This document shows positions 9,254-20,230 of a DNA stretch of 48,906 bases, in pieces. The stretch's first letter is position 1; each line of letters opens with the position of its first letter. A program made the position numbers and the translations under genes. The notes beneath the pieces were generated by a model that was not told where the DNA came from, ran no database searches, and saw only the letters and a list, made by a program, of their open reading frames with translations. Source of the stretch: Cryobacterium algoritolerans (GTDB lineage Bacteria; Actinomycetota; Actinomycetes; Actinomycetales; Microbacteriaceae); the NCBI RefSeq assembly GCF_004402785.1, contig NZ_SOFP01000057.1, forward strand, positions 1 to 48,906, written 5' to 3'.

Positions 9254-9546
9254 TCCTCGTCCAGGATCGCGGGCACTCGGAACTTGTCGCCGTCGTGGTC
9301 GGGCGCGCCGGAGAGCGCCTGTTCGACGGTGAGCGAGGGAACGACCGTGTCGGGGCGGAAAACGTTGGTCAGCGGCATCGGGTGGCTGGTCGCCGGAACG
9401 TCCGGTGTGGCCACTTCGGCTACCTTCGCGACGGAATCGACGATCTGGCCGAGTTCCGTGGTGAGGCGGTTGATCTCCTCCGGGCTGAGGTCGATCCGGG
9501 CGAGGTTGGCCAAATGCGCTACCTGCTCGGCCGTGATTTCAGACAT
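9250..9546 (-). CDS. gatC: Asp/Glu-tRNA amidotransferase subunit C
   Basis: Small 98-residue subunit that wraps around and stabilises GatA. It begins [20 protein letters not shown], the standard GatC N-terminus, and ends in the conserved [10 protein letters not shown]. The start is 36 bases after the DUF1023 hydrolase stop on the same strand, so the gat genes may be co-transcribed with it. A TAGAAT hexamer at 9580-9585 (minus strand) could be a -10 for an internal promoter, but no convincing -35 accompanies it. Confidence 0.96.
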   Translation of the reverse strand: MSEITAEQVAHLANLARIDLSPEEINRLTTELGQIVDSVAKVAEVATPDVPATSHPMPLTNVFRPDTVVPSLTVEQALSGAPDHDGDKFRVPAILDEE

Positions 9547-9582
9547 GTTGCTCCGATTATCGTCGAGGTGGATTCCCCAATT

Positions 9583-11178
9583 CTATTCGGAGCCGTCGGT
9601 GACCAGATCCGCGTTGTCCGTTCCGATCAGGGCCATGTTGTGCAGTGACTCACTGCCCCGGTCGAAATAGGCGTTGTGGCCGATAGAACCGGCCAGCCAG
9701 GTCCCGGTGAGCCGATCGCGCGCACCGAACACCCCCAGGGGCCGGGCGCCGTACGATTGTGCGCCCGGGTCACTGCCGAAGAAAGCACTGTTGACCGCCG
9801 GGTCCCAGTCCGCCTTTCCCACGAACACGTTGCCGTTGGCCACGCTCAGGCTGTCGACGGACTGGATCTGGCTGCCGGGAGAACCGACCAGGACCAGCGC
9901 GTCAACCTCGAACGACCCGCGCGACAGGGCCGTGAGCGCGACCGTCGAGCCGTAGGAGTGCGCGAACACCGAGACGAATGGCTGGTCGCCGATTCGGTCT
10001 GAGCGGATGCCCTGCGAGTACTTCTCCAGGAAGTCGGCGCCGGCGACGGCGTGGTCGAGGCCCCCGACGCTGAACAGGTCCGGCGCTTCGTAGCCGATCC
10101 AGGCGACGACCGCGATGCCCGCGGCGGCCGAACCCCGGCCGCTCGCGGCCCGCTCTGCGAGCACGGTGCGCTGCTCGCCGTAGAGGGACGCCGCTGTCGC
10201 GGTCCAGTTCACGATCTGAGGCTCGACACCGTAGTTCATGCCCGGCACAAGGTAGCTGACGTAGGCGGCGGCGTCCGGGTTGCCCAGGGCGATGGCGGCC
10301 CGGCCACCCGCCACCGTGTCCAGGACGATCAGGGATCGGCGGGGACCCCCGTCGGTCGGGCGGAGGGCGACCTGGACCTGGGTCAGGATGGCGCGCTCCC
10401 GCGTGGCGGCATCCCGCGACGTGTCGTCGAGTGTGCCGGCGAGCCGGCGATCCACCTCGGCCAGGCTCTGGCCCAGGTAACGGGCGTTGGCCCGGCCGCG
10501 CTGCCGGAAGGGGATGCCGTCGAGGTTTCCGACCAGCCGCGGCGCCCCGGCAAGGAGGGACGACCGCTCGGTGCCGTCCAACCCGGTCCACCACCCGGTG
10601 ACCTCGGTAGCGGCGGGGGGCACGGCCAGCAGGGAGTCGACCTGGCTGGGGAACTCTGCGACGAAGGTGGAGATGTCGCCGACCGACAGCCGCGACAGGC
10701 CCGCGAGCAGGCTGGCTCCAGACAGCCGTCGCACTGACTCAAGACCGGCGTCCGCTCCCGTCACCACAGACGCCGCCGGTTGCACCGCGACGCCCGGCTC
10801 CCCCGCGGTGCCGATCCCGGCCGCCGCGCGTGGGGACGATGAGCCGGTCGACACCGAGCCGGTCGAGACCGCGAGGTCCAGCCTGAGCGGCGTGGACAGG
10901 ATGATGACCCCCACCGGCGCCGGGGCGACCGAGACGGGAACGACCGAGACAGGAACGACCGAGACCCGGGCGGTGACCGCCGGGGACCTGAGCGAGTGCA
11001 CTCCAAAGGGCTCACTGACCGTGTGGAAAGCCAGTGAGGCGGTTATCAGTGCTGCCGCCGCTAAGAGCAAACTCGGGTACGTCCCCTCACGAACACCGAG
11101 CAGTCGGGTAGCTCGACGTGAAACACAAGGCCTGCACCTCCAGAATACTGAAACGGCGACGCGGTTGACCGGTCGCAT
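9583..11178 (-). CDS. Alpha/beta hydrolase of the actinobacterial DUF1023 family
   Basis: 531 residues. An N-terminal hydrophobic segment (about 35-53, YPSLLLAAAALITASLAF) suggests a membrane anchor or signal. A low-complexity VPVSV repeat follows, then the DUF1023 region: WWTGLDGTERSSLLAGAPRL with VGNLDGIPFRQRGRANARYL, LIVLDTVAGGRAAIALG, VPGMNY and the nucleophile elbow AHSYGSTVAL with Ser about 408. This family is a serine-hydrolase fold common in actinobacteria; substrates are not established. The start at 11178 is supported by AGAGG five bases upstream. That Shine-Dalgarno lies inside a 14-bp palindrome. The gene heads the minus-strand run that continues into gatCAB. Confidence 0.85.
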   Translation of the reverse strand: MRPVNRVAVSVFWRCRPCVSRRATRLLGVREGTYPSLLLAAAALITASLAFHTVSEPFGVHSLRSPAVTARVSVVPVSVVPVSVAPAPVGVIILSTPLRLDLAVSTGSVSTGSSSPRAAAGIGTAGEPGVAVQPAASVVTGADAGLESVRRLSGASLLAGLSRLSVGDISTFVAEFPSQVDSLLAVPPAATEVTGWWTGLDGTERSSLLAGAPRLVGNLDGIPFRQRGRANARYLGQSLAEVDRRLAGTLDDTSRDAATRERAILTQVQVALRPTDGGPRRSLIVLDTVAGGRAAIALGNPDAAAYVSYLVPGMNYGVEPQIVNWTATAASLYGEQRTVLAERAASGRGSAAAGIAVVAWIGYEAPDLFSVGGLDHAVAGADFLEKYSQGIRSDRIGDQPFVSVFAHSYGSTVALTALSRGSFEVDALVLVGSPGSQIQSVDSLSVANGNVFVGKADWDPAVNSAFFGSDPGAQSYGARPLGVFGARDRLTGTWLAGSIGHNAYFDRGSESLHNMALIGTDNADLVTDGSE

Positions 11179-11181
11179 TCC

Positions 11182-11195
11182 CCCCTCTAGAGGGG
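11182..11195. promoter_or_regulatory. 14-bp palindrome over the ribosome binding site of the DUF1023 gene
   Basis: CCCCTCTAGAGGGG is a perfect palindrome that contains the Shine-Dalgarno of the minus-strand hydrolase. It could be a protein operator or a small hairpin limiting translation. Confidence 0.4.
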
Positions 11196-11216
11196 TGTTT
11201 TTCGCCGAAAACTTAT

Positions 11217-11251
11217 ACTTGTCAAGTCTTATATATGTATAGTCTTATACA
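11217..11251. promoter_or_regulatory. Candidate PadR operator in the divergent promoter region
   Basis: Immediately before the padR ATG are TGTATA-GTCT-TATACA (11236-11251, a perfect palindrome with 4-bp spacer), the odd palindrome ACTTG-T-CAAGT (11217-11227), and AGTCTTATA repeated 16 bp apart (11225 and 11241). The stretch is sharply AT-rich compared with its surroundings. PadR proteins bind such short dyads, so autoregulation of padR and possibly of the divergent DUF1023 gene is likely. Confidence 0.6.
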
Positions 11252-11254
11252 GTC

Positions 11255-11779
11255 ATGTCATTGAAATACGCCATCCTGGGGGTTCTCAAACTGAAACCCC
11301 ACACGGGCTACGACCTCAAGAAGACCATCGAAGCGTCCGTCGCCCACTTCTGGTCCGCCGACCAGTCGCAGATCTATCGCACGCTGGCCCTCCTCGTGAC
11401 CGACGGCCTCGCGGAAGTGGAAGTGATCGCCCAGGACGGGCGCCCCGACCGGCGTGTGCACCGGATCACCACGACCGGCCTCACCGCGCTGCGCGAATGG
11501 CTGGCCTCGCCGCTGCCCCCGGAGACCCCCCACGACGCCTTCCTGGTGCGGGTCTTCTTCGTCGGCGAACTCGGAATCCCCGCCGCGGCCGGCCTGCTGC
11601 AGTCTCGACGGGACGAGGCGGATTCCGCCCTCTCACGGCTCACCGCGCTGGTCGGGCAGGAGCGCGGCGAACCCGTCGATCTCGCGCACGCCCTCCGGCG
11701 CGCGACTCTCCGGAACGGGATCCGGCACGCCGAAGCCGAGCTGGCCTGGCTGGACGAGACCGTGGCGGCGCTCCCGTGA
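11255..11779 (+). CDS. PadR family transcriptional regulator
   Basis: 174 residues. The N-terminal winged helix reads MSLKYAILGVLKLKPHTGYD, LKKTIEASVAHFWSADQSQI, YRTLALLVTDGLAEVE, the typical PadR/Vir pattern. The C-terminal half (about 90-174) is helical and suited to dimerisation (FFVGELG...LLQSRRDEADSALSRL). No Shine-Dalgarno precedes the ATG, so the message may be leaderless. The stop overlaps the GTG of the next hydrolase as GTGA, so the regulator and enzyme are translated together. The ligand is unknown. Strong palindromes directly upstream suggest autoregulation. Confidence 0.92.
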   Translation: MSLKYAILGVLKLKPHTGYDLKKTIEASVAHFWSADQSQIYRTLALLVTDGLAEVEVIAQDGRPDRRVHRITTTGLTALREWLASPLPPETPHDAFLVRVFFVGELGIPAAAGLLQSRRDEADSALSRLTALVGQERGEPVDLAHALRRATLRNGIRHAEAELAWLDETVAALP

Positions 11780-12544
11780 GCTACCCACTCGAACACGGCG
11801 CCGAGGCGACCGGCACCGAAACCATCGTGTTCCTGCACGGCGGGTCCGTCGCCGCCTGGTCCTGGCAGCCGCAGGTCGCCGCCCTGCCCGGCCGCCACGT
11901 GCTCACCCCTGACCTACCGGGCTTCGGTGACCGCTCCGTCGCGGACTGGCGCTCACTCGAAGAGACCGCCGACGACGTGGCCGCCATCATCGCCAAGCAC
12001 GCGCACGGCGCCCGCGCGCACCTGGTCGGGCTCTCCCTCGGCGGTCTTGTGGCGGTGCAAGTCATGGCGCGCCATCCCGGCCTGCTGCACTCCTGCCTCG
12101 TCTCGGGCGTTCCCCTGGACGGCATTCACGGCTTGGCCCGCTTCGTCAACACCCTGCACCTGCGCCTGTGGGGCCGTCGCTGGTACTGGCGCGCGCAGTC
12201 GAAGGCCTTCGGACTGCCCGCGGATGCGGTGACCCTCTTCGTCGAACACGGCCTCGGAATCCGGCCGGACAATGCCGCGCGCGTCTTCGAGGACGTGAAC
12301 TTCGGCGTCAGCCCCGCGGGGCTGGATGGTTACCTCGGACCGCTCCTCGCCGTGGCGGGCGAGAAGGAATCCCGGCTCGTGCGGGACAGCCTGGCCACGC
12401 TGCGGGCGCTCCTGCCGCAGACCCGGACCTGGATCGCGCCGGGGATGCACCACGTCTGGAGCATCGAGGACGCAGAGTTGTTCACGCGAATGGTGGTCGG
12501 CTGGGTCGACGACGGAACCCTGCCGGCGGGCGCCTCCCTGGCCG

Positions 12545-12555
<11 letters not shown>
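11776..12555 (+). CDS. Alpha/beta hydrolase
   Basis: 259 residues with the alpha/beta hydrolase plan: oxyanion loop FLHGGSVAAWSWQPQ, nucleophile elbow GLSLGG, and a late histidine in APGMHHVWSIED. A cap region lies around RFVNTLHLRLWGRRWYWRAQ. The frame is open upstream into padR, but the GTG at 11776 gives a standard N-terminus (SYPLEHGAEATGTETIVFLHG) and a 4-nt GTGA overlap with padR, so I choose it. Probably the main target of the PadR regulator; possible esterase or peptidase-like activity, substrate unknown. Its stop lies in a 24-bp palindrome shared with ligA. Confidence 0.85.
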
Positions 12556-16011
<3,456 letters not shown>

Positions 16012-16055
16012 CTGTCGAGTGTAATCGCGTGCGACGGTTTGGCCAACGCGCCTCC

Positions 16056-16097
16056 TCCGCCGCTGCGCGCCCGGTGTGCCTGGCGCGCAGCGGCGGA
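16056..16097. terminator. 16-bp-arm hairpin between the desulfurase gene and mnmA
   Basis: TCCGCCGCTGCGCGCC (16056-16071) pairs perfectly with 16082-16097 around a 10-base loop. It lies downstream of the cysteine desulfurase stop and upstream of the mnmA start, both minus strand. No T-run follows. It may attenuate transcription between the two or act as a Rho-linked stop. Confidence 0.5.
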
Positions 16098-16111
16098 ACT
16101 GGCGCGCACGA

Positions 16112-16178
16112 CGGTGACGAGGGGCAGCGGTGACGAGGGGGCAGCGGTGACGAGGGGGCAGCGGTGGCGAGAGCTCAG
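16112..16178. repeat. 16-17 bp imperfect tandem repeat
   Basis: CGGTGACGAGGGGCAG occurs at 16112, then with one added G at 16128 and 16145, then as a diverged copy at 16162. The last copy enters the final codon and stop of the cysteine desulfurase. Confidence 0.7.
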
Positions 16179-17362
16179 CGCCCGGGGACGCGGTCGGCCA
16201 TGCCGGCCCGGGAGGCGTGGGCGTGGGCGGCAGGCAATGCGGCCAGCAGGGCGTCGACGTCGGCCATGGTCGAGGTGCGGCCGAGGGTGATCCGAAGGGC
16301 TCCCCGGGCCTCCACCTCGCTGCGGCCCATCGCCCGGAGCACATGGGAGGGTTCCGGAATGCCCGCCTGGCACGCCGAGCCGGTCGACACGGCAACACCG
16401 GCCGCGTCGAGCAGGAACAGGAGCGAATCGCCCTCGCAGCCGGGAAAGCTGAAGTGAGCCGTTCCGGGGAGGTGACGGGCCGGGTCCGGGTCTCCGTTGA
16501 GCAGCGCCGTCGGTACCACCGCGAGCACCCCGTCCACGACGGCCTGCCGGAGCCGGGCGATCCGCGCGTTCTCCCCGGGCAGGTCGTCGCCCGCCGCCGC
16601 AGCGGCCACGGCGAAGGCCACGGCCGCCGCGACATCCTGGGTGCCGCTTCGTACCTGACGCTGTTGACCGCCGCCGTGCAGCAGCGGCTCGACGGTCGCA
16701 CGCCGGGAGAGGATCAGAGCGCCGATGCCGACGGGGCCGCCTATTTTGTGAGCCGAGACGCTCACCGCGGACACTCCCCCTCGGCTGAGGACGCCGAAGT
16801 CGATCGGGACGTGCCCGTAGGCGGCCACCGCGTCGACGTGCACCGGGATGCCGTGGGTCGCCGCGAGCGCGGCGATCTCCTCCACGGGCTGGATCGTGCC
16901 GACCTCGTTGTTGGCGGCCAGCAGGGTGACCAGGGCGATCTCGTCTGGGTGGGCGGCGATTGCGCGGGCGAGCACGGCCGGGGCGACCCGGCCGTGCTCG
17001 TCCAGCGGCAGCCAGTCGATCACCGCGCCCTCGTGCCGTTCAAGCCATTCGACGGTGTCGACGGTGGCGTGATGTTCCCCGCCGGGAACCAGAATGCGCC
17101 GACGGGGCGTCCGGGCCCAAAAGAGCCCCTTGATGCCGAGGTTGACCGATTCGGTGCCGCCCGCGGTGAAGACGACCTCGATCGGGTCGCAGCCGACGCT
17201 GGCCGCCACGGTCTCGCGGGCTTCCTCGAGCATCCGTTTCTTCAACTGGCCCTGGCTATGGATAGACGCCGGGTTGCCCACGACCGTCATCGCTTCGGTG
17301 AACGCCGCGATGGCGCCGGGAAGCATCGGTGTCGTCGCGGCGTGGTCCAGGTAGACCGCCAT
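16175..17362 (-). CDS. Cysteine desulfurase (IscS/NifS type)
   Basis: PLP enzyme that takes sulfur from cysteine, here most likely for MnmA and perhaps Fe-S work. 395 residues. It starts [17 protein letters not shown]. The PLP region includes [12 protein letters not shown] and [14 protein letters not shown], the Schiff-base lysine is in [16 protein letters not shown], and the catalytic cysteine is in [17 protein letters not shown]. The ATG at 17362 has GGAGG seven bases upstream, so I prefer it to the more upstream in-frame ATG at 17389. It is divergent from glgX, with a short dyad between them. Confidence 0.95.
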   Translation of the reverse strand: MAVYLDHAATTPMLPGAIAAFTEAMTVVGNPASIHSQGQLKKRMLEEARETVAASVGCDPIEVVFTAGGTESVNLGIKGLFWARTPRRRILVPGGEHHATVDTVEWLERHEGAVIDWLPLDEHGRVAPAVLARAIAAHPDEIALVTLLAANNEVGTIQPVEEIAALAATHGIPVHVDAVAAYGHVPIDFGVLSRGGVSAVSVSAHKIGGPVGIGALILSRRATVEPLLHGGGQQRQVRSGTQDVAAAVAFAVAAAAAGDDLPGENARIARLRQAVVDGVLAVVPTALLNGDPDPARHLPGTAHFSFPGCEGDSLLFLLDAAGVAVSTGSACQAGIPEPSHVLRAMGRSEVEARGALRITLGRTSTMADVDALLAALPAAHAHASRAGMADRVPGR

Positions 17363-17412
17363 GGGGATCCTCCGCAGGTTTTCGGGCATCGGCAGGTCTG
17401 ATTGTGGTCAGA

Positions 17413-17425
17413 ACAGACCGTCTGT
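17413..17425. promoter_or_regulatory. Candidate operator between cysteine desulfurase gene and glgX
   Basis: ACAGAC-C-GTCTGT is a perfect dyad with a one-base centre, 20 bases before the glgX ATG. A -10-like TTACTCT follows near 17431. It is placed to block the glgX promoter. The cognate regulator is not in the window. Confidence 0.4.
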
Positions 17426-17444
17426 ACTCATTACTCTAGAACCC

Positions 17445-19487
17445 ATGACTTCCGCTGACCCCCTGCGCAACCTCGGCGTCCGGCTGGGGGCCAACGGTGG
17501 TGAGTTGCGCGTGTGGTCGAAGAATGCTGACGCCATGGAACTGTGCATTTTCGACCAGACCGATCCCAACTGGATCATCAAGACCGTTCCGATGGTCAAG
17601 GACGCCAACGACGTGTGGTTCGGGCGATCCCGTACCCTCTCCCCCGGCCGTCGCTATGGAATCCGGGTCTCTGGTCCTGCCTCGGCAAGGAATTCGTTTC
17701 ACCCGGAGAAAACCCTGATCGAACCGTATTCCCGGGGCCTGGTGCGGGTCGGCCCCGACCAGTGGCAATCCTCCGTCGTGGACGGTGGCTTCGACTGGGC
17801 CGGGTCTGCCAAACCGAAGATCGCGCTCGACCACACGGTCGTCTACGAAGCCCACGTGCGCGGGCTGAGCAAGCTCAATCCGGCGGTCCCCGCGGAGCTG
17901 CGCGGGACCTACGCCGGCCTCGCCCACGAGTCGACGATCGGCTACCTGAAGAATCTCGGCGTCACCGCGGTGGAACTGCTCCCGGTGCACGCGTTCGTCT
18001 CGGAACAACGCCTGATCAAGCAGGGCCTCACCAATTACTGGGGTTACAACACCTTCAATTTCTTCTCTCCGCACGCGGACTACGCCACCATGGCCTCGCA
18101 GTCCGCCGGCCCGGAGGCCGTGCTGCGGGAGTTCAAGGGCATGGTCAAATTGCTGCACGAAGCCGGCCTCGAGGTCATTCTCGACGTGGTCTACAACCAC
18201 ACAGCGGAGGAGGGACCGAACGGTCCGGTCAGCAGCCTGCGCGGCATCGACAACGCGACCTACTACCGGCAGAACGACAACGGCGCGTACATCGACGTCA
18301 CCGGCTGCGGCAACACCCTCAATGTTTCGCACGAGGTGCCGCACCGCCTGGTGCTCGACTCGTTGCGCTACTGGGCCAACGACGTGCAGATCGATGGATT
18401 CCGATTCGACCTGGCGGCGACACTCGGCCGTGACGGCAACGTCGAATACCAACGGGACCATCCACTGCTCACCACTATCCGGACCGACCCCGACCTCGCC
18501 GGTGTGAAGCTCATCGCCGAGCCGTGGGACATCGGGCAGGGCGGCTGGCAGACCGGCAACTTCGCCGATGGCTGGACAGAATGGAACGATCGCTACCGGG
18601 ACCGGATGCGCTCGTTCTGGCTGACCGACCTCGCCGCGGCGCGCGACGGGCACGCGGGCAGCGGCATCGGCCGATTCGCGACCCGTCTGGCGGGGTCGTC
18701 CAACACCTTCTCGCAGGAGCGCGGGCCGCTGGCCTCGCTGAACTTCATCACCGCCCATGACGGTTTCACGATGGCAGACCTCACCGCGTACAACGTCAAG
18801 CACAACGTGGGCAACGGCGAGTCGAACCGGGACGGCACCGACAGCAATAATTCGTTCAACCACGGCATCGAGGGTCCCACCCGGAACACCACCATCCTCA
18901 CCACCCGGCGCAAGGCCATGCGCAACCTGCTGGCCACGCTCCTCCTCTCTGCCGGCGTGCCGATGATCACGGCCGGCGACGAATTCGGGCGCAGCCAGCG
19001 CGGCAACAACAACGCCTACTGCCATGACAGCGAACTCACCTGGCTGAATTGGGACCTGGACGACTGGCAGGTCGACCTGCACCGGGTCAGCCGGCGCCTG
19101 CTCGAACTGCGCCGGGAGAACCCGGCCCTCCGGTCGGTGCGATTCGGTCGCCCGGGCGAAACGACCCTGAGCGCCAGCGAAATGAACTGGTACAACGCTC
19201 TGGGCGAGTCGATGTCCGAGGAGGACTGGCATTCGTCGAATGAGCGCACGCTGCAGTACCTCGCGGCGAGCACCCCCGAGCACGAGGAATTCAACCGGAT
19301 CCTGTTGATCGTGCAGGGTCGGGAAGCGGATGTCACGGTGACCCTGCCGGTGCACACGGGAGTCGTCTCCTACACGCTGCTCTGGGACTCCAGCCATGAC
19401 GACATCAGCGACGCCGTGATCGAACATCTCCCCGGCGCCCGTCTGCTCGTCCCCGGCGCGTCGATGCAGCTATTCCGGGCCCACTAG
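17445..19487 (+). CDS. glgX: Glycogen debranching enzyme, GlgX/TreX isoamylase type
   Basis: GH13 subfamily 11 enzyme that hydrolyses alpha-1,6 branches of glycogen. 680 residues, typical length. The N-terminal CBM48-like domain is GVRLGANGGELRVWSKNADA. Catalytic blocks are VILDVVYNHTAEE, GFRFDLAATLG with nucleophile D322, LIAEPWDIG with acid E359, and FITAHDGFTMADL. The start at 17445 (MTSADPLRNLG) lacks a Shine-Dalgarno and lies just after a possible -10, so the transcript may be leaderless. It is followed 24 bases later by ybaK on the same strand. Confidence 0.95.
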   Translation: MTSADPLRNLGVRLGANGGELRVWSKNADAMELCIFDQTDPNWIIKTVPMVKDANDVWFGRSRTLSPGRRYGIRVSGPASARNSFHPEKTLIEPYSRGLVRVGPDQWQSSVVDGGFDWAGSAKPKIALDHTVVYEAHVRGLSKLNPAVPAELRGTYAGLAHESTIGYLKNLGVTAVELLPVHAFVSEQRLIKQGLTNYWGYNTFNFFSPHADYATMASQSAGPEAVLREFKGMVKLLHEAGLEVILDVVYNHTAEEGPNGPVSSLRGIDNATYYRQNDNGAYIDVTGCGNTLNVSHEVPHRLVLDSLRYWANDVQIDGFRFDLAATLGRDGNVEYQRDHPLLTTIRTDPDLAGVKLIAEPWDIGQGGWQTGNFADGWTEWNDRYRDRMRSFWLTDLAAARDGHAGSGIGRFATRLAGSSNTFSQERGPLASLNFITAHDGFTMADLTAYNVKHNVGNGESNRDGTDSNNSFNHGIEGPTRNTTILTTRRKAMRNLLATLLLSAGVPMITAGDEFGRSQRGNNNAYCHDSELTWLNWDLDDWQVDLHRVSRRLLELRRENPALRSVRFGRPGETTLSASEMNWYNALGESMSEEDWHSSNERTLQYLAASTPEHEEFNRILLIVQGREADVTVTLPVHTGVVSYTLLWDSSHDDISDAVIEHLPGARLLVPGASMQLFRAH

Positions 19488-19511
19488 CGTCGGTCCGGGG
19501 AAGACAGGGGT

Positions 19512-20006
19512 ATGGGCAGGCGGGTGGAACACGGTGCGGGAACCCCCGCCACGCTCGCCCTCGAGAGGGCCGGTATTGTCTTCACCCCGCACCTGTACGA
19601 GCATGACGCGCACGCGAGCAACTTCGGCCTCGAAGCGGCGGAGAAGCTCGGTCTCGACCCGGCCCGGGTGTTCAAGACCCTCCTCGCCGAGGCGGACGGC
19701 GCCCTCGTCGTCGGCATCGTCCCGGTCACCGGCCAGCTCGACCTGAAGGCGCTCGCCGCATCCGTCGGGGCGAAGAAGGCGGTCATGGCCGATCCGAAGA
19801 CGGCGGAACGCAAGACCGGCTACGTCCTCGGAGGGATCAGCCCCATCGGGCAGAAGACCCCGTTGCCCACGGTCATCGACGAGGACGCCCAGCTCTTCGA
19901 CACCGTCTTCGTCTCGGGCGGCCGCCGCGGGTTCGACATCGAACTCGCCCCGGCCGACCTCGCCCGGGCGTCCGGCGCCGTGTTCGCGGCGATCTCCCGC
20001 GGTTGA
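19512..20006 (+). CDS. ybaK: Cys-tRNA(Pro)/Cys-tRNA(Cys) deacylase, YbaK type
   Basis: 164-residue trans-editing protein that removes cysteine mischarged on tRNA(Pro). Conserved elements are the catalytic-site lysine in ARVFKTLLAEADG (K55), VVGIVPVTGQLDLKALA, and GYVLGGISPIGQKTPLPTVI. The family's usual length is about 160. It sits 24 bases after glgX, so they may share a transcript, although their functions are unrelated. It is convergent with glgP across a 220-bp gap that is mostly tandem repeat. Confidence 0.93.
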   Translation: MGRRVEHGAGTPATLALERAGIVFTPHLYEHDAHASNFGLEAAEKLGLDPARVFKTLLAEADGALVVGIVPVTGQLDLKALAASVGAKKAVMADPKTAERKTGYVLGGISPIGQKTPLPTVIDEDAQLFDTVFVSGGRRGFDIELAPADLARASGAVFAAISRG

Positions 20007-20104
20007 GCATCGGTCTCCACGGATTCACCCGGCCCGCGCACAGGGCACCATCGTCTGGGGAGCGAGGTCCTGCCTGGAGTCGCGTGGTGGTCCGGCCCGC
20101 CCGA

Positions 20105-20230
20105 TCGACTCGGTCGACTCGGCCGGCCCGATCGGCTCGGTCGACTCGGCCGGCTCGGTCGACTCGGTCGGCTCGGTCGACTCGGCCGGCTCAGTCGGCT
20201 CAGTCGGCTCGGCCGGCTCAGCCGGCTCAG
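20105..20230. repeat. 9-bp tandem array, 14 copies, between ybaK and glgP
   Basis: Units vary around TCGACTCGG, TCGGCTCGG, CCGGCTCAG: 14 contiguous nonamers from 20105 to 20230 plus a partial copy. Copies on the left are mostly TCGACTCGG and those on the right mostly CCGGCTCAG, a gradient typical of slippage. The array runs into the glgP stop codon (20227-20229). Bases 20007-20104 before it contain nothing I recognise. Confidence 0.85.

Noticed and set aside
20105..20230. Possible CRISPR array
   Set aside because: Units are 9 bp and contiguous with no spacers; this is a simple tandem repeat.
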